A stretch of DNA of 64,000 nucleotides from Sulfitobacter noctilucicola (GTDB taxonomy: Bacteria; Pseudomonadota; Alphaproteobacteria; Rhodobacterales; Rhodobacteraceae): the NCBI RefSeq assembly GCF_000622385.1, contig NZ_JASD01000008.1:2852001-2916000 (forward strand), in the 5' to 3' direction. The notes beneath the pieces are model-generated. The model had not been told where the DNA came from, did not search any database, and worked only from the letters and a program-made list of their open reading frames with translations. The position numbers and the translations under genes are program-made. This document shows positions 37,317 to 45,535 of this stretch, one piece after another. Position 1 is the stretch's first letter. Each line of letters starts with the position of its first letter.

Positions 37317-37340
37317 CTACTGACATAATGCTGTCAGTAG
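37317..37340. promoter_or_regulatory. Palindromic operator candidate at the WYL regulator start
   Basis: CTACTGACA (37317-37325), spacer TAATGC, TGTCAGTAG (37332-37340): nine perfect pairs. It ends two bases from the regulator start codon at 37315 and covers where its ribosome site should be. Dyad symmetry and position fit binding by the dimeric regulator itself. Confidence 0.6.
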
Positions 37341-37485
37341 CGTCCAACAACCCCTTTTCGCGGCGGTGTTTTCTTAAGTTCGGACAGTGATTTGGGGCAA
37401 TCCGGCTTGGCCTGAACATCATAACAGCCCTAAACCTAAGCCCGAGACGTGCGGGACCACTCCGTGCGAAGACAGGAGAGACAAA

Positions 37486-37707
37486 ATGTTGAACAATATC
37501 GGATTGCCCGGCATCCTGCTGATTGCGGTTGTTGTACTTGTGCTGTTCGGGCGCGGAAAAATTTCCAGCCTGATGGGTGAGGTCGGCAAAGGCATCACCA
37601 GCTTTAAGAAAGGCATCAACGAAGGCGAGAAAGAGCTGGCCGACGACAAGGATGTCGTCGAAAGCGAGATCGTAGCAGACAGCGACACGACCAAAGATAA
37701 GGTCTAA
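37486..37707 (+). CDS. tatA: Twin-arginine translocase subunit TatA
   Basis: Pore-forming component of the Tat system that exports folded proteins. The 73-residue product has one N-terminal helix with the family Phe-Gly pair ([19 protein letters not shown]) followed by an amphipathic helix and an acidic tail. AGGAGA precedes ATG 37486; the longer frame is not used. It is first of tatABC, and the promoter should lie in the 145 bases before it. Confidence 0.95.
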   Translation: MLNNIGLPGILLIAVVVLVLFGRGKISSLMGEVGKGITSFKKGINEGEKELADDKDVVESEIVADSDTTKDKV

Positions 37708-37710
37708 TTC

Positions 37711-38286
37711 ATGTTTGATCTGGGCTGGACCGAACTTCTGGTCATTGGCATCGTGGCCTTGATTGTCGTGGGGCCCAAAGATCTGCCGATCCTGTTTCGC
37801 AGGGTAGGGCAGTTTGTGGGCAAGGCCAAAGGCATGGCGCGAGAGTTTTCATCTGCGATGAACGACGCGGCCGATGAAAGCGGGATGCGCGAGATGTCAT
37901 CGTCGCTGAATAACTCGTTGAAGGCTGCCACCAATCCTGTTGGCTCTGCGATGGATGGTGTCAAATCTGCAGCCAAGTCGCTGACGGATATCGATCCAAA
38001 CAGCGAGACCGGCAAACTGGCGGCCAAGCGTGCCGAAGATACCAAGAAAATTCAGGCGGCAACCGCGCGAGCGGCTGCAGAGCGCAAGCAACGTGAAGCC
38101 GTAGAAGCGATGTCCAAGGCGGACGCGCTGGATGCGGAGATCACGCCCGCAGCGGCCAAGCCCGCCGCAAAACCTGCCGCCAAAAAACCGGCAGCGGCGA
38201 AAAAGCCTGCGGCGAAGAAACCCGCGGCCAAAAAGCCAACTGCCAAGAAAGCGCCGCCCAAGAAAACCGCTGCGAAAAAAGAGTAA
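37711..38286 (+). CDS. tatB: Twin-arginine translocase subunit TatB
   Basis: Tat receptor component. The 191-residue product starts [26 protein letters not shown], the family N-terminal helix with Glu in position 8 and the Gly-Pro hinge. An amphipathic helix and a charged stretch follow. The last 45 residues are an unusual Ala/Lys/Pro tail with repeated KPAAKKPA units, basic and probably disordered. It begins three bases after tatA. Confidence 0.95.
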   Translation: MFDLGWTELLVIGIVALIVVGPKDLPILFRRVGQFVGKAKGMAREFSSAMNDAADESGMREMSSSLNNSLKAATNPVGSAMDGVKSAAKSLTDIDPNSETGKLAAKRAEDTKKIQAATARAAAERKQREAVEAMSKADALDAEITPAAAKPAAKPAAKKPAAAKKPAAKKPAAKKPTAKKAPPKKTAAKKE

Positions 38287-38289
38287 ATC

Positions 38290-39168
38290 ATGAGTGCCAC
38301 GGACGATATCGACGACAGCGCTGCCCCGCTGATTGAGCATCTGGCAGAGCTGCGCACGCGGCTTATTCATTCGGTGATCGCGTTTATCATCGGGATGGTG
38401 ATCTGTTTCACCGTCTGGAATCCGATATTCAACTTCCTGACCAACCCTTTGTGTTCTGCAATGGCCGAGCGGGGGCAGGAAGATTGCGGTCTGATCCTTA
38501 TCAAGCTGCAAGAGGGCTTCTTTGTCGCTATCTCCATCTCGCTTTTGGGCGGGTTGGTTCTGGGTTTTCCTTACATCAGCTACCAGTTGTGGCGGTTTGT
38601 GGCACCGGGGTTGTACAAGAACGAGAAGGGCGCGTTCCTGCCGTTCCTGATTGCCTCACCCGTGATGTTCTTTATCGGTGCGTCGTTCGCCTTCTATGTG
38701 GTGACGCCGCTGGCGTTTGATTTCTTTCTGGGATTCCAGCAAGGGTCGTTGACCGGTGACGGATCCGAACCTGTGGCCAACGGTGTTGCGGGGATCGCGT
38801 TTCAGGGTTCTGCGCAAGAATATCTGAGCCTGACGATCAAGTTTATTGTGGCCTTTGGTCTGTGTTTCCAGCTCCCGGTGTTGTTGACCCTCATGGGCAA
38901 GGCCGGATTGGTCAGTGCCGAGGGGCTGGGCAATGTGCGCAAGTACGCCGTCGTAGCGATCTTGGTTCTGGCGGCTCTGGTGACACCGCCGGATGTGATT
39001 ACTCAGGTGATCCTGTTCGTGGTGGTCTACGGTCTTTATGAAATTTCGATCCAGCTGGTCAAAAGGGTTGAGAAGACCCGTGAGGCCAAGCTGCGCGCCG
39101 AAGGATATTACGACGACGAAGACGACCTGATGGCCGAATTCGACGATGACGAAGGCGAGTTGAAGTAA
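38290..39168 (+). CDS. tatC: Twin-arginine translocase subunit TatC
   Basis: Multi-spanning Tat receptor for the twin-arginine signal. The 292-residue product has six helices; the start ([21 protein letters not shown]) carries the family HL-ELR-R motif. The C-terminus is highly acidic ([16 protein letters not shown]). It begins three bases after tatB and ends four bases before the DUF815 gene. Confidence 0.97.
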   Translation: MSATDDIDDSAAPLIEHLAELRTRLIHSVIAFIIGMVICFTVWNPIFNFLTNPLCSAMAERGQEDCGLILIKLQEGFFVAISISLLGGLVLGFPYISYQLWRFVAPGLYKNEKGAFLPFLIASPVMFFIGASFAFYVVTPLAFDFFLGFQQGSLTGDGSEPVANGVAGIAFQGSAQEYLSLTIKFIVAFGLCFQLPVLLTLMGKAGLVSAEGLGNVRKYAVVAILVLAALVTPPDVITQVILFVVVYGLYEISIQLVKRVEKTREAKLRAEGYYDDEDDLMAEFDDDEGELK

Positions 39169-39172
39169 GCCC

Positions 39173-40027
39173 ATGTCGATGATTGATGATCCCATGGACC
39201 GCATTGCGGCAGCGCTGGAGCGGATGGCTCCGGCACCGCTGGCAGCCCCTGATTTTGATGCCGCGTCCGCCTTCGTCTGGCATACCGATCCGGATCGGTT
39301 GGAACCTGTGACAAAGGTCAGCCGGGTTGATCTGGAGCTGCTGGTCGGGGTCGACCGCTCGCGCGATACGCTGCTTCAGAACACACGGCAATTCGCTGCC
39401 GGCTTGCCCGCGAATAACGCGTTGCTCTGGGGGGCGCGGGGCATGGGAAAATCAAGTCTGGTCAAGGCAATACATGCAGATGTTCATGCGACACATGATG
39501 CTTTGCGTATTGTCGAATTGCAGCGTGAGGACCTGCCGTCTGTGGGCAGGCTGTTGAACCTTTTGCGCGGTGCGCCGCAGCGTTTCATCATGTTCTGCGA
39601 TGATCTTAGCTTTGGCCACGACGATGCCCATTACAAGTCGCTCAAGGCGGTACTGGATGGCGGTATCGAAGGGCGGCCGGACAACGTCGTGCTATATGCG
39701 ACGTCTAACCGCCGCCATCTGATGCCCCGCGATATGATCGAGAACGAGCGTGGATCAGCGATCAATCCGGCTGAAGCGGTAGAGGAAAAGGTTTCGTTGT
39801 CGGACCGTTTCGGGCTTTGGCTGGGCTTTCATGCCTGCGATCAGGACCAGTACCTTGCGATGATACGCGGCTATTGTGATGCGCACGGTGTCGAGATTGA
39901 CGACGATACATTGCGGGCGGAAGCGATTGAATGGCAGGCCACACGCGGGTCCCGTTCGGGTCGAGTGGCATGGCAGTATTTTGTCGATCTTGCGGGTCGC
40001 AAAGGCGTCTCCCTAAGCAGCACGTAA
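39173..40027 (+). CDS. DUF815 family ATPase
   Basis: A 284-residue P-loop protein with Walker A LLWGARGMGKSSL (about residues 83-95), Walker B FIMFCDDLSFG, and an arginine-rich sensor region (YATSNRRHLMPRDM). This is the DUF815 pattern, an AAA+-like ATPase of unknown function. It may be part of the tat transcript (gap of four bases). Its last 15 bases overlap the end of the convergent Hint gene. Confidence 0.9.
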   Translation: MSMIDDPMDRIAAALERMAPAPLAAPDFDAASAFVWHTDPDRLEPVTKVSRVDLELLVGVDRSRDTLLQNTRQFAAGLPANNALLWGARGMGKSSLVKAIHADVHATHDALRIVELQREDLPSVGRLLNLLRGAPQRFIMFCDDLSFGHDDAHYKSLKAVLDGGIEGRPDNVVLYATSNRRHLMPRDMIENERGSAINPAEAVEEKVSLSDRFGLWLGFHACDQDQYLAMIRGYCDAHGVEIDDDTLRAEAIEWQATRGSRSGRVAWQYFVDLAGRKGVSLSST

Positions 40028-41047
40028 GAGGCAGGACGCCTCGAACGCGCGCAGGCAAGGGGCGGCTTTCTTGCCATATTGCGCCAGGTCCGGAAAAAGC
40101 TCGGTTATTTCGGCGCGTGCTCGCGGGTTTACGCTTTGCAGTGTCATATCGCCGGGATATAGGCTTTCGGTCCAGATCCCTTCGGACATCACAAGTTCAT
40201 GCGCGTCAAACAGGATGTGATAGTAAGTGACTGTGCCGCCCGTCTTGCGGTAGACGCCATCGTGGCCCAACAGGTCAACGGCACGGACAAGCACTTCTTC
40301 CTGACCGAACAGAAGTTCGGCCCGCCAGTCGTTCAGCAAAATCGCGTGCTGTGGAGAGACAACCAGATCGCGATCATTGCCGAGCGTGCCCTTAGTGATG
40401 ACAATCGGGGCCAGATCACCCTTTGCCACTACGGTGGTTTTGCCAATCCACGCGATGGGTTGGAGGCCCCCATCGCGCGTTTCCACCATATCGCCCGTGT
40501 CCAGCTCCTGAACCGGGATTGTGTGGGACCCTGCTGAGATCAAAGTCCCTTCCGCAAAACATACAATGCTTGCCCCGAGGTCCACATGTGCGATGGAATC
40601 GAGGTTATCAACGATGCCACCAATGGTCAGGTTGGTGTCGGCAGGTGGCATGCCATCGGGAAAGATCAGGAAATACCCGTCTTCGCCTGCGTCGTTCAGA
40701 TCATCATCGTTGTTAAGGTCAACGTCGATAACCGTGACGCGCCATGTGGTCGTGCCATCGGTGACCGTAAATGTGTAGTCATAGATGATCTGGCGGTCGA
40801 TGCCGCCGATTTCGGTGGTCTGCTGACCAATGCCACCAATCTGTTCTTGTGCTGAAACCTGTTCGTTCGTGGGGTCGCCGTTAAACCGACTTGCCCCAGT
40901 GTTTTCGTCCACGACAAAATAGGTGTCGGGCCCGGTATAGCGCCATGTGCCGCCGACAGGAGGACCAAAAGCATAATCCTGCGCGGCACCGTTGACAGTG
41001 CTTTGCGTGCCGAAAATTGTGTTCGTATAGCCGAAATGTTCGGGCAT
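40013..41047 (-). CDS. Hint-domain protein with canonical Cys
   Basis: A 344-residue protein. Residues 1-160 are beta-rich with repeated Gly/Asp and Thr segments (VIDVDLNNDDDLNDAGEDGYF), resembling a calcium-binding or VCBS-like region. Residues about 162-300 are a Hint_2-type domain: VCFAEGTLI with Cys163 in the processing position, VQELDTGDMVETRDGGLQPIAWIG, SPQHAIL and ILFDAHELV. No signal peptide is seen. It overlaps the DUF815 gene tail to tail by 15 bases, and its start codon abuts a perfect hairpin. Confidence 0.87.
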   Translation of the reverse strand: MPEHFGYTNTIFGTQSTVNGAAQDYAFGPPVGGTWRYTGPDTYFVVDENTGASRFNGDPTNEQVSAQEQIGGIGQQTTEIGGIDRQIIYDYTFTVTDGTTTWRVTVIDVDLNNDDDLNDAGEDGYFLIFPDGMPPADTNLTIGGIVDNLDSIAHVDLGASIVCFAEGTLISAGSHTIPVQELDTGDMVETRDGGLQPIAWIGKTTVVAKGDLAPIVITKGTLGNDRDLVVSPQHAILLNDWRAELLFGQEEVLVRAVDLLGHDGVYRKTGGTVTYYHILFDAHELVMSEGIWTESLYPGDMTLQSVNPRARAEITELFPDLAQYGKKAAPCLRAFEASCLLRAA

Positions 41048-41049
41048 TT

Positions 41050-41083
41050 AACAATCCAATCGCGCTTTCTGCGTTGGATTGTT
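41050..41083 (-). promoter_or_regulatory. Hairpin abutting the Hint gene start codon
   Basis: AACAATCCAA (41050-41059) and TTGGATTGTT (41074-41083) are perfect complements over ten bases; CGC and GCG inside can lengthen the stem. On the mRNA of the minus-strand Hint gene it ends two bases before the AUG at 41047, and no purine-rich ribosome site is outside it. Confidence 0.5.
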
Positions 41084-41121
41084 TCTATTTGCGAAACCGG
41101 GCTGCCTTGCGGCGGAACCCG

Positions 41122-41140
41122 CTCATTTGAGGCAAATGAG
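41122..41140. promoter_or_regulatory. Second inverted repeat upstream of the Hint gene
   Basis: CTCATTTG (41122-41129), loop AGG, CAAATGAG (41133-41140), eight perfect pairs. It lies in the 175-base gap between the Hint gene and the LysM/LytM gene. It could be an operator or a terminator for transcripts reading leftward; there is no T run in either direction. Confidence 0.35.
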
Positions 41141-41222
41141 AGGCGATTTGAGGGTAATTCGACCTTTTGGATAACCAAGGGTAGTAACAGCAGGTTTTTG
41201 CCTTCGGCCTTGGTTCAACCCG

Positions 41223-42455
41223 TCAATTGATGAAGTCGCTCGGGTCCACGCTGTCAAAGCCCTGGCGGACTTCGAAGTGCACATAGGCATCGGTCCCGCT
41301 GCGCAGCTTAGCGATTTGCTGCCCACGGCCCACGCTGTCACCCTTGGCGACGTTTACGTCCGTGACGTTTGCATAGACGGTCAGCAGGTTGCCGGTGTGG
41401 CGTACCACCACAATCGGTATGCCTTCCGCGCTCTTGGTGATTGCAGCCACCGTGCCGCTGTCAGCGGCTTTCACAGGCGCTCCATCTGCGGCCTTGATGT
41501 TAATGCCTTCGTTGCGGCCTTTCGCATAGCCGCGGATGATGCTGCCCTGCACGGGTGTCAGCATCTTTGTCGCTTTTGCGGGCTTGGTGGTGGTACCCAC
41601 ATCTGCAACCGGCTTTGCTGGTGTTGCGGCGGCAGCCGCGGGAGTGGGAACAGCCGTGTCATCTTGCGGCAGCGGTTTGGCTGCCGAGGGTGGTGTTGGT
41701 GTCGGCGTGCCGCTGCCGGGCAGAGTGGTCGCAGCGACTGCGGTCGGCGCAGGTGATGCCGTGCGCGCAGGCGGGTTTTGTTTTGGCACCGGAATCAGCA
41801 GGAATTGCCCTTCACGTACGGCAAAGTCCGCACCAAGGCCGTTCCAATCTGCCAAAGCCTTGACAGGAACGCCATAAAGCCGCGCGACAGTATACGCCGT
41901 TTCACCCCGTTCAACCTTGTGGCGCACAGGTTCTGTACCGGTTTGCGCCGCAGGGGCGGGAGCGGTGGCCGGCGGCAGGGCGGCGGTTTGTACACCGGGA
42001 GTTGCCGGAGAGCGATCAATCGCACCACCTGCAAGGGACGTTATATCTACCGGCTTGATCGGACCTGTCGTTGCCGCACCTGTCGCGGGGGACGGTTCCG
42101 CCACACGTCGGGGCAGGGCGATCACTTCGTCGCGGCGCAGTTGTACACCGGCGTCGATGCCGTTGTAGCGGGCGAGCTGGTCCGCATCGATACCGACACG
42201 GCCAGCAACATCAGCCAGCGTATCGCCGCGCCGTGCGACAGCGACCTGATAATTCGGGTAAGAGATTACGCCGCGGTCATCCGGACGGGGACGGTTAGCC
42301 AGAGGGCCCGTCGCCGCATCCGCCGTGGTGAACCCACCGCCAAGTCCACGCAAATCGAAATCGAGAGGCTGGTCGCCGCAAGCCGACAGAAAAAGGGCAC
42401 TGCCCGCTGCACATAGGGTCAGGTGCGCACGACCGCGCAAGGGGGTGATCTTCAT
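41223..42455 (-). CDS. LysM/LytM lipoprotein, NlpD-like, degenerate peptidase
   Basis: A 410-residue outer-membrane-type lipoprotein (lipobox LSAC, C26). Two LysM domains follow (YQVAVARRGDTLADVAGRVG near residue 68; HKVERGETAYTVARLYGVP near residue 178), then a Pro/Ala/Thr-rich linker and an M23 (LytM) domain in the last 110 residues. The metal-binding HxxxD of active M23 enzymes reads NEGIN and HxH reads YVH, so it cannot be an endopeptidase. It probably activates a cell-wall amidase, as NlpD and EnvC do. The order surE-pcm-this gene matches the known surE-pcm-nlpD arrangement. Confidence 0.9.
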   Translation of the reverse strand: MKITPLRGRAHLTLCAAGSALFLSACGDQPLDFDLRGLGGGFTTADAATGPLANRPRPDDRGVISYPNYQVAVARRGDTLADVAGRVGIDADQLARYNGIDAGVQLRRDEVIALPRRVAEPSPATGAATTGPIKPVDITSLAGGAIDRSPATPGVQTAALPPATAPAPAAQTGTEPVRHKVERGETAYTVARLYGVPVKALADWNGLGADFAVREGQFLLIPVPKQNPPARTASPAPTAVAATTLPGSGTPTPTPPSAAKPLPQDDTAVPTPAAAAATPAKPVADVGTTTKPAKATKMLTPVQGSIIRGYAKGRNEGINIKAADGAPVKAADSGTVAAITKSAEGIPIVVVRHTGNLLTVYANVTDVNVAKGDSVGRGQQIAKLRSGTDAYVHFEVRQGFDSVDPSDFIN

Positions 42456-42517
42456 CTGCTCGTCCTCGTCAACAATACATCCCCGTGTCCTCCGGGGTTC
42501 GCGCGCATGTTAACCTA

Positions 42518-43174
42518 TTATCCGTCTTTGCCCAAGCCCTCGAGCAGCGGAACAAACCGAACCGAGCGCATTTCGTCATATTCCAGCCCATCTGCGGTCT
42601 TACGCACACGTATAAGGTGCTGAACGGCATCGGACTGCCCCACAGGCAGCACCATGATGCCGCCTTCCTTGAGTTGTGCCAGCAAAGGGCCGGGTGGGTC
42701 TTCGGCGGCGGCGGTCACGATGATGCGGTCGAACGGCGCTTGTTCGGCCAGACCAAAACTGCCGTCAGCCGTGATGGCGGTGATATTGACCAGATCCATG
42801 TCGGCAAAGATCGCGCGGGCTTCATGTACCAGACGACGATGCCGGTCGATGGTATAAACACGGCGGGCAAGCTTGCTGAGGATCGCGGCCTGATAACCGG
42901 AGCCGGTGCCGATCTCCAACACCTTGTCACGCGGGCTGACCTCGAGTGCTTGGGTCATCATGCCGACAACAGATGGCTGGCTGATGGTCTGGCCGCAGGC
43001 AATCGGCAGCGGCATGTCCTCATAAGCACGTTCGGAAAACAGACCCTTGATAAAGGGACCACGGTCCACGGCTTCCATGGCACCCAAGACCCGGGCGTCT
43101 GTGACACCTTTAGAGCGCAGCGCGTAAAGAAACTGCATTTTGCGTTCCGCAATGCTGTCAGCGTCTTCGTTCAT
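42518..43174 (-). CDS. pcm: Protein-L-isoaspartate O-methyltransferase
   Basis: Repairs isoaspartyl residues in damaged proteins using S-adenosylmethionine. The 218-residue product has the SAM-binding motif [19 protein letters not shown] and the family segment [20 protein letters not shown] with the catalytic Ser/Thr region. Its ATG overlaps the surE stop (ATGA), so the two stress-survival genes are translationally coupled. Confidence 0.95.
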   Translation of the reverse strand: MNEDADSIAERKMQFLYALRSKGVTDARVLGAMEAVDRGPFIKGLFSERAYEDMPLPIACGQTISQPSVVGMMTQALEVSPRDKVLEIGTGSGYQAAILSKLARRVYTIDRHRRLVHEARAIFADMDLVNITAITADGSFGLAEQAPFDRIIVTAAAEDPPGPLLAQLKEGGIMVLPVGQSDAVQHLIRVRKTADGLEYDEMRSVRFVPLLEGLGKDG

Positions 43175-43956
43175 ATAGAGATACCCGACAGGCTGTCGAG
43201 CATGTCATGGGCTGTCAAATCGGCGCGCATCGGGGTGACCGAAATATAGCCCTCAAGGTTGACTGCGGCGTCCGAGCCGGGGGCGGTCTTGACCTGCTGA
43301 TCGCCACCTTTGATCCATGAGAAACGCCTGCCGGAAGGAGCGGTGTGGGCCTGCGTGCCAAATACCACGCCAGGACGGCGTCCTTGCGCAGACAGCCGCG
43401 TGCCTTTGACGTCGCCCGCAGGAACCGGCGGGAAATTGACGTTGTAGAAAAGGCTGTAGTCGGCAGTTTCTTCAGGTGTTGCGTCAAGAATACGCGAGAT
43501 GACGTCAGCACCGTGCTGCGCTGCTGCCTCGAACGGATCATCCAGATCGCGGTTCGCGGGGCCGTAGTATTGCGAAAGCGCGATGGCCGGCAATCCTTGC
43601 AACGCGGCTTCCATCGCGCCGCCAATTGTGCCGGAATAAAGTGTGTTCTCGGCCGAGTTGTTGCCCCGGTTCACGCCGGACAACACCAGATCGGGACGGG
43701 TGTCTGCCATAATATCATGCAACGCAATCAGGACGCAGTCCGCAGGTGATCCTTCGGCGGCAAAGCGGCGCGGACCAAGCTCTGACATGAGGGTAGGGTG
43801 GACGTAGTTGATACAGTGGCCGACGCCTGACTGCTCAAACGCGGGTGCCACGGTCCAGACTTCGCCGTTTTCGCCCGCAAGTGTGGTGGCAATCGCGTGC
43901 AGAACCTCAAGTCCCGGTGCGGTGATGCCGTCGTCATTTGTGATGAGAATGCGCAT
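43171..43956 (-). CDS. surE: 5'/3'-nucleotidase SurE
   Basis: Metal-dependent nucleoside monophosphatase of stationary-phase survival. The 261-residue product from ATG 43956 starts [19 protein letters not shown], with the metal-binding Asp pair; [25 protein letters not shown] carries the other ligands. The in-frame start at 44019 adds 21 residues not typical of the family. It is coupled to pcm downstream. Confidence 0.96.
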   Translation of the reverse strand: MRILITNDDGITAPGLEVLHAIATTLAGENGEVWTVAPAFEQSGVGHCINYVHPTLMSELGPRRFAAEGSPADCVLIALHDIMADTRPDLVLSGVNRGNNSAENTLYSGTIGGAMEAALQGLPAIALSQYYGPANRDLDDPFEAAAQHGADVISRILDATPEETADYSLFYNVNFPPVPAGDVKGTRLSAQGRRPGVVFGTQAHTAPSGRRFSWIKGGDQQVKTAPGSDAAVNLEGYISVTPMRADLTAHDMLDSLSGISI

Positions 43957-44037
43957 GATGTGCCCCTTTGTCCCTTGATAGGTGAGGGGCGCGCGGGCGG
44001 CAAGCTTGTGTTCGGGCATTTGAAAAAGGCGGATGCG

Positions 44038-44673
44038 TCAGAGTTGCGCCAATACCGCAGCGGCCTGTTTGTGACAGTCCGACAGACCCGTGCGGTCTTC
44101 GCCCGGGAAAAAACGCGCACGGGTCGCCGTTGGCATGGGCGCGGGGGTAACGATTTTCACTTTCGGTCCGATGTTCGTCGTCTCTGCGGCCCAAGCACGG
44201 GCCAATGCGATTTGCGCGGCTTTGGTTGACGCATAGGCACCAAAGAATTTCTGTCCTGCGCGTGGATCGTCAAAGAACACGGCTTGGCCGGTTTGCCCCA
44301 GCAGTGGCGCAACATAAGAAATCAATGTCGCGGTCGCCGTGACATTTCCAGCGACCGATTTCGCCATGTCTTTGGCGTCAATGTGATCTGCCGGTGCCAT
44401 GGGTGCTGCGTGAATGGCCGTATGCAACCACAAATCAATAGTACCCCAGCGGTCATGGATGCCACGGCATAGGACTGCCATCGCGTCCGCGTTTGTGATG
44501 TCCATGGGGGCCAAAGTCGCAGAACCGCCTTTCGCCTGAATGCGGTCGTCCAGCTCTTCCAGCGCGCCTGTGGTGCGTCCCACCGCGATGACGTGATGGG
44601 AGGGGCTAAGCGCTTCGGCGAGGGCGGCCCCGAGGCCACGGGATGCGCCGGTGATGAGAGCTGTTTTTGTCAT
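44038..44673 (-). CDS. SDR family oxidoreductase
   Basis: A 211-residue short-chain dehydrogenase. Nucleotide-binding motif TALITGASRGLGAALAEAL at residues 3-21; YASTKAA near residue 163 gives the Tyr-x-x-x-Lys pair (Y, then K four residues later). The NNAG motif is altered (LHTAIHAAPM). The substrate is unknown; small size suggests a compact pteridine- or aldehyde-reductase-like enzyme. It lies 81 bases upstream of surE on the same strand. Confidence 0.88.
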   Translation of the reverse strand: MTKTALITGASRGLGAALAEALSPSHHVIAVGRTTGALEELDDRIQAKGGSATLAPMDITNADAMAVLCRGIHDRWGTIDLWLHTAIHAAPMAPADHIDAKDMAKSVAGNVTATATLISYVAPLLGQTGQAVFFDDPRAGQKFFGAYASTKAAQIALARAWAAETTNIGPKVKIVTPAPMPTATRARFFPGEDRTGLSDCHKQAAAVLAQL

Positions 44674-44723
44674 GCGAGGGATGTGCCTGCTGCACGGCGC
44701 GGGGTCAAGTCCCGCATGGGCAA

Positions 44724-44978
44724 TCAGGACGCAGGTAGACGCAGGGTTTTCGTGCGGTTGCCGTGCGAAAGAACGATGTAGTCTTCAGCGATGGCAGCCA
44801 CTGTATCACGTTGCACGCGGTCGCCGGTGCGCACAGTCATGCTGTTGCCATCGGGTGTGCGGATCAATGCCTGCAAGGCGCTGGAGCTGCCGAAAATGCC
44901 AAGCAGAGCGAGCGCGGGAAGCTTTGCCTTTTCGGTGGCGAGTTTTGCGATGTTGGAGGGCGTTTCAGAGCTGGTCAT
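44724..44978 (-). CDS. Small PilP/GspC-like protein
   Basis: An 84-residue protein from ATG 44978 (MTSSETPSNIAKLATEKAKL). The C-terminal half (ALIRTPDGNSMTVRTGDRVQRDTVAAIAEDYIVLSHGNRTKTLRLP) has the short beta-strand pattern of PilP and GspC homology regions. One hydrophobic segment (LPALALLGIFGSSSALQAL) is borderline as a membrane helix. There is no secretion or pilus operon next to it, so function is open. The longer frame from 45050 is rejected. Confidence 0.65.
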   Translation of the reverse strand: MTSSETPSNIAKLATEKAKLPALALLGIFGSSSALQALIRTPDGNSMTVRTGDRVQRDTVAAIAEDYIVLSHGNRTKTLRLPAS

Positions 44979-45077
44979 AGTCGATTTGCCTTGTGTGCAC
45001 GGGTCAGTGCGCGCGAGGTAGCAAGGCAGGAGAACCTGCGAAAGTGGCAAAAAAGATGTCGGCGGGCGACTGCCGGT

Positions 45078-45491
45078 TCAGCCGGTAAGGGCCGGTTTCA
45101 GGTGATAGGTAAAGGTCATCTGCGCGAGGTGGGATACTGCCTGTTCCGGCAGGTCGGCGCGCAGATCAAAGGCGATGCGGCGGCGGCCATCATTTGAAGG
45201 TAAGTCGGGATAGAGTTCACGCATACGCTCTGCCAGATCGGTTTTGCAATCTACAAAGAGGGCCAGCTGGTGCGGATCGGACTGGGACCAGTCCATACGA
45301 AGCGTACTGCCAGTGCGCGGCTTTACAGGGCGCCATGCGGGCTGACCCCATTTAAGGTCTTCGCCCAACGGGCCGACGCTATTTCGGGCGGCAGTTTCCA
45401 GAAATACGGCCCGACAGGTCCATGCGGCGCGTTGTGCAGGATCAGACCAGTGGGAGATTGTAGAAAGGAGCAAAGCGGGTGCATGTGTCAT
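45078..45491 (-). CDS. DUF1801-like protein
   Basis: A 137-residue protein (start taken at MTHAPALLL, 45491; 45521 is possible). The DUF1801 pattern is seen in AARNSVGPLGEDLKWGQPAWRP and in the following beta-rich DPHQLALFVDCKT segment. The family has an uncharacterised fold related to YdhG. It sits 45 bases downstream of purF and is probably co-transcribed. Confidence 0.75.
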   Translation of the reverse strand: MTHAPALLLSTISHWSDPAQRAAWTCRAVFLETAARNSVGPLGEDLKWGQPAWRPVKPRTGSTLRMDWSQSDPHQLALFVDCKTDLAERMRELYPDLPSNDGRRRIAFDLRADLPEQAVSHLAQMTFTYHLKPALTG

Positions 45492-45535
45492 GCGTCTGAC
45501 GCTACCACACCCTGCTGACAAAATCCGGCAGCAGA

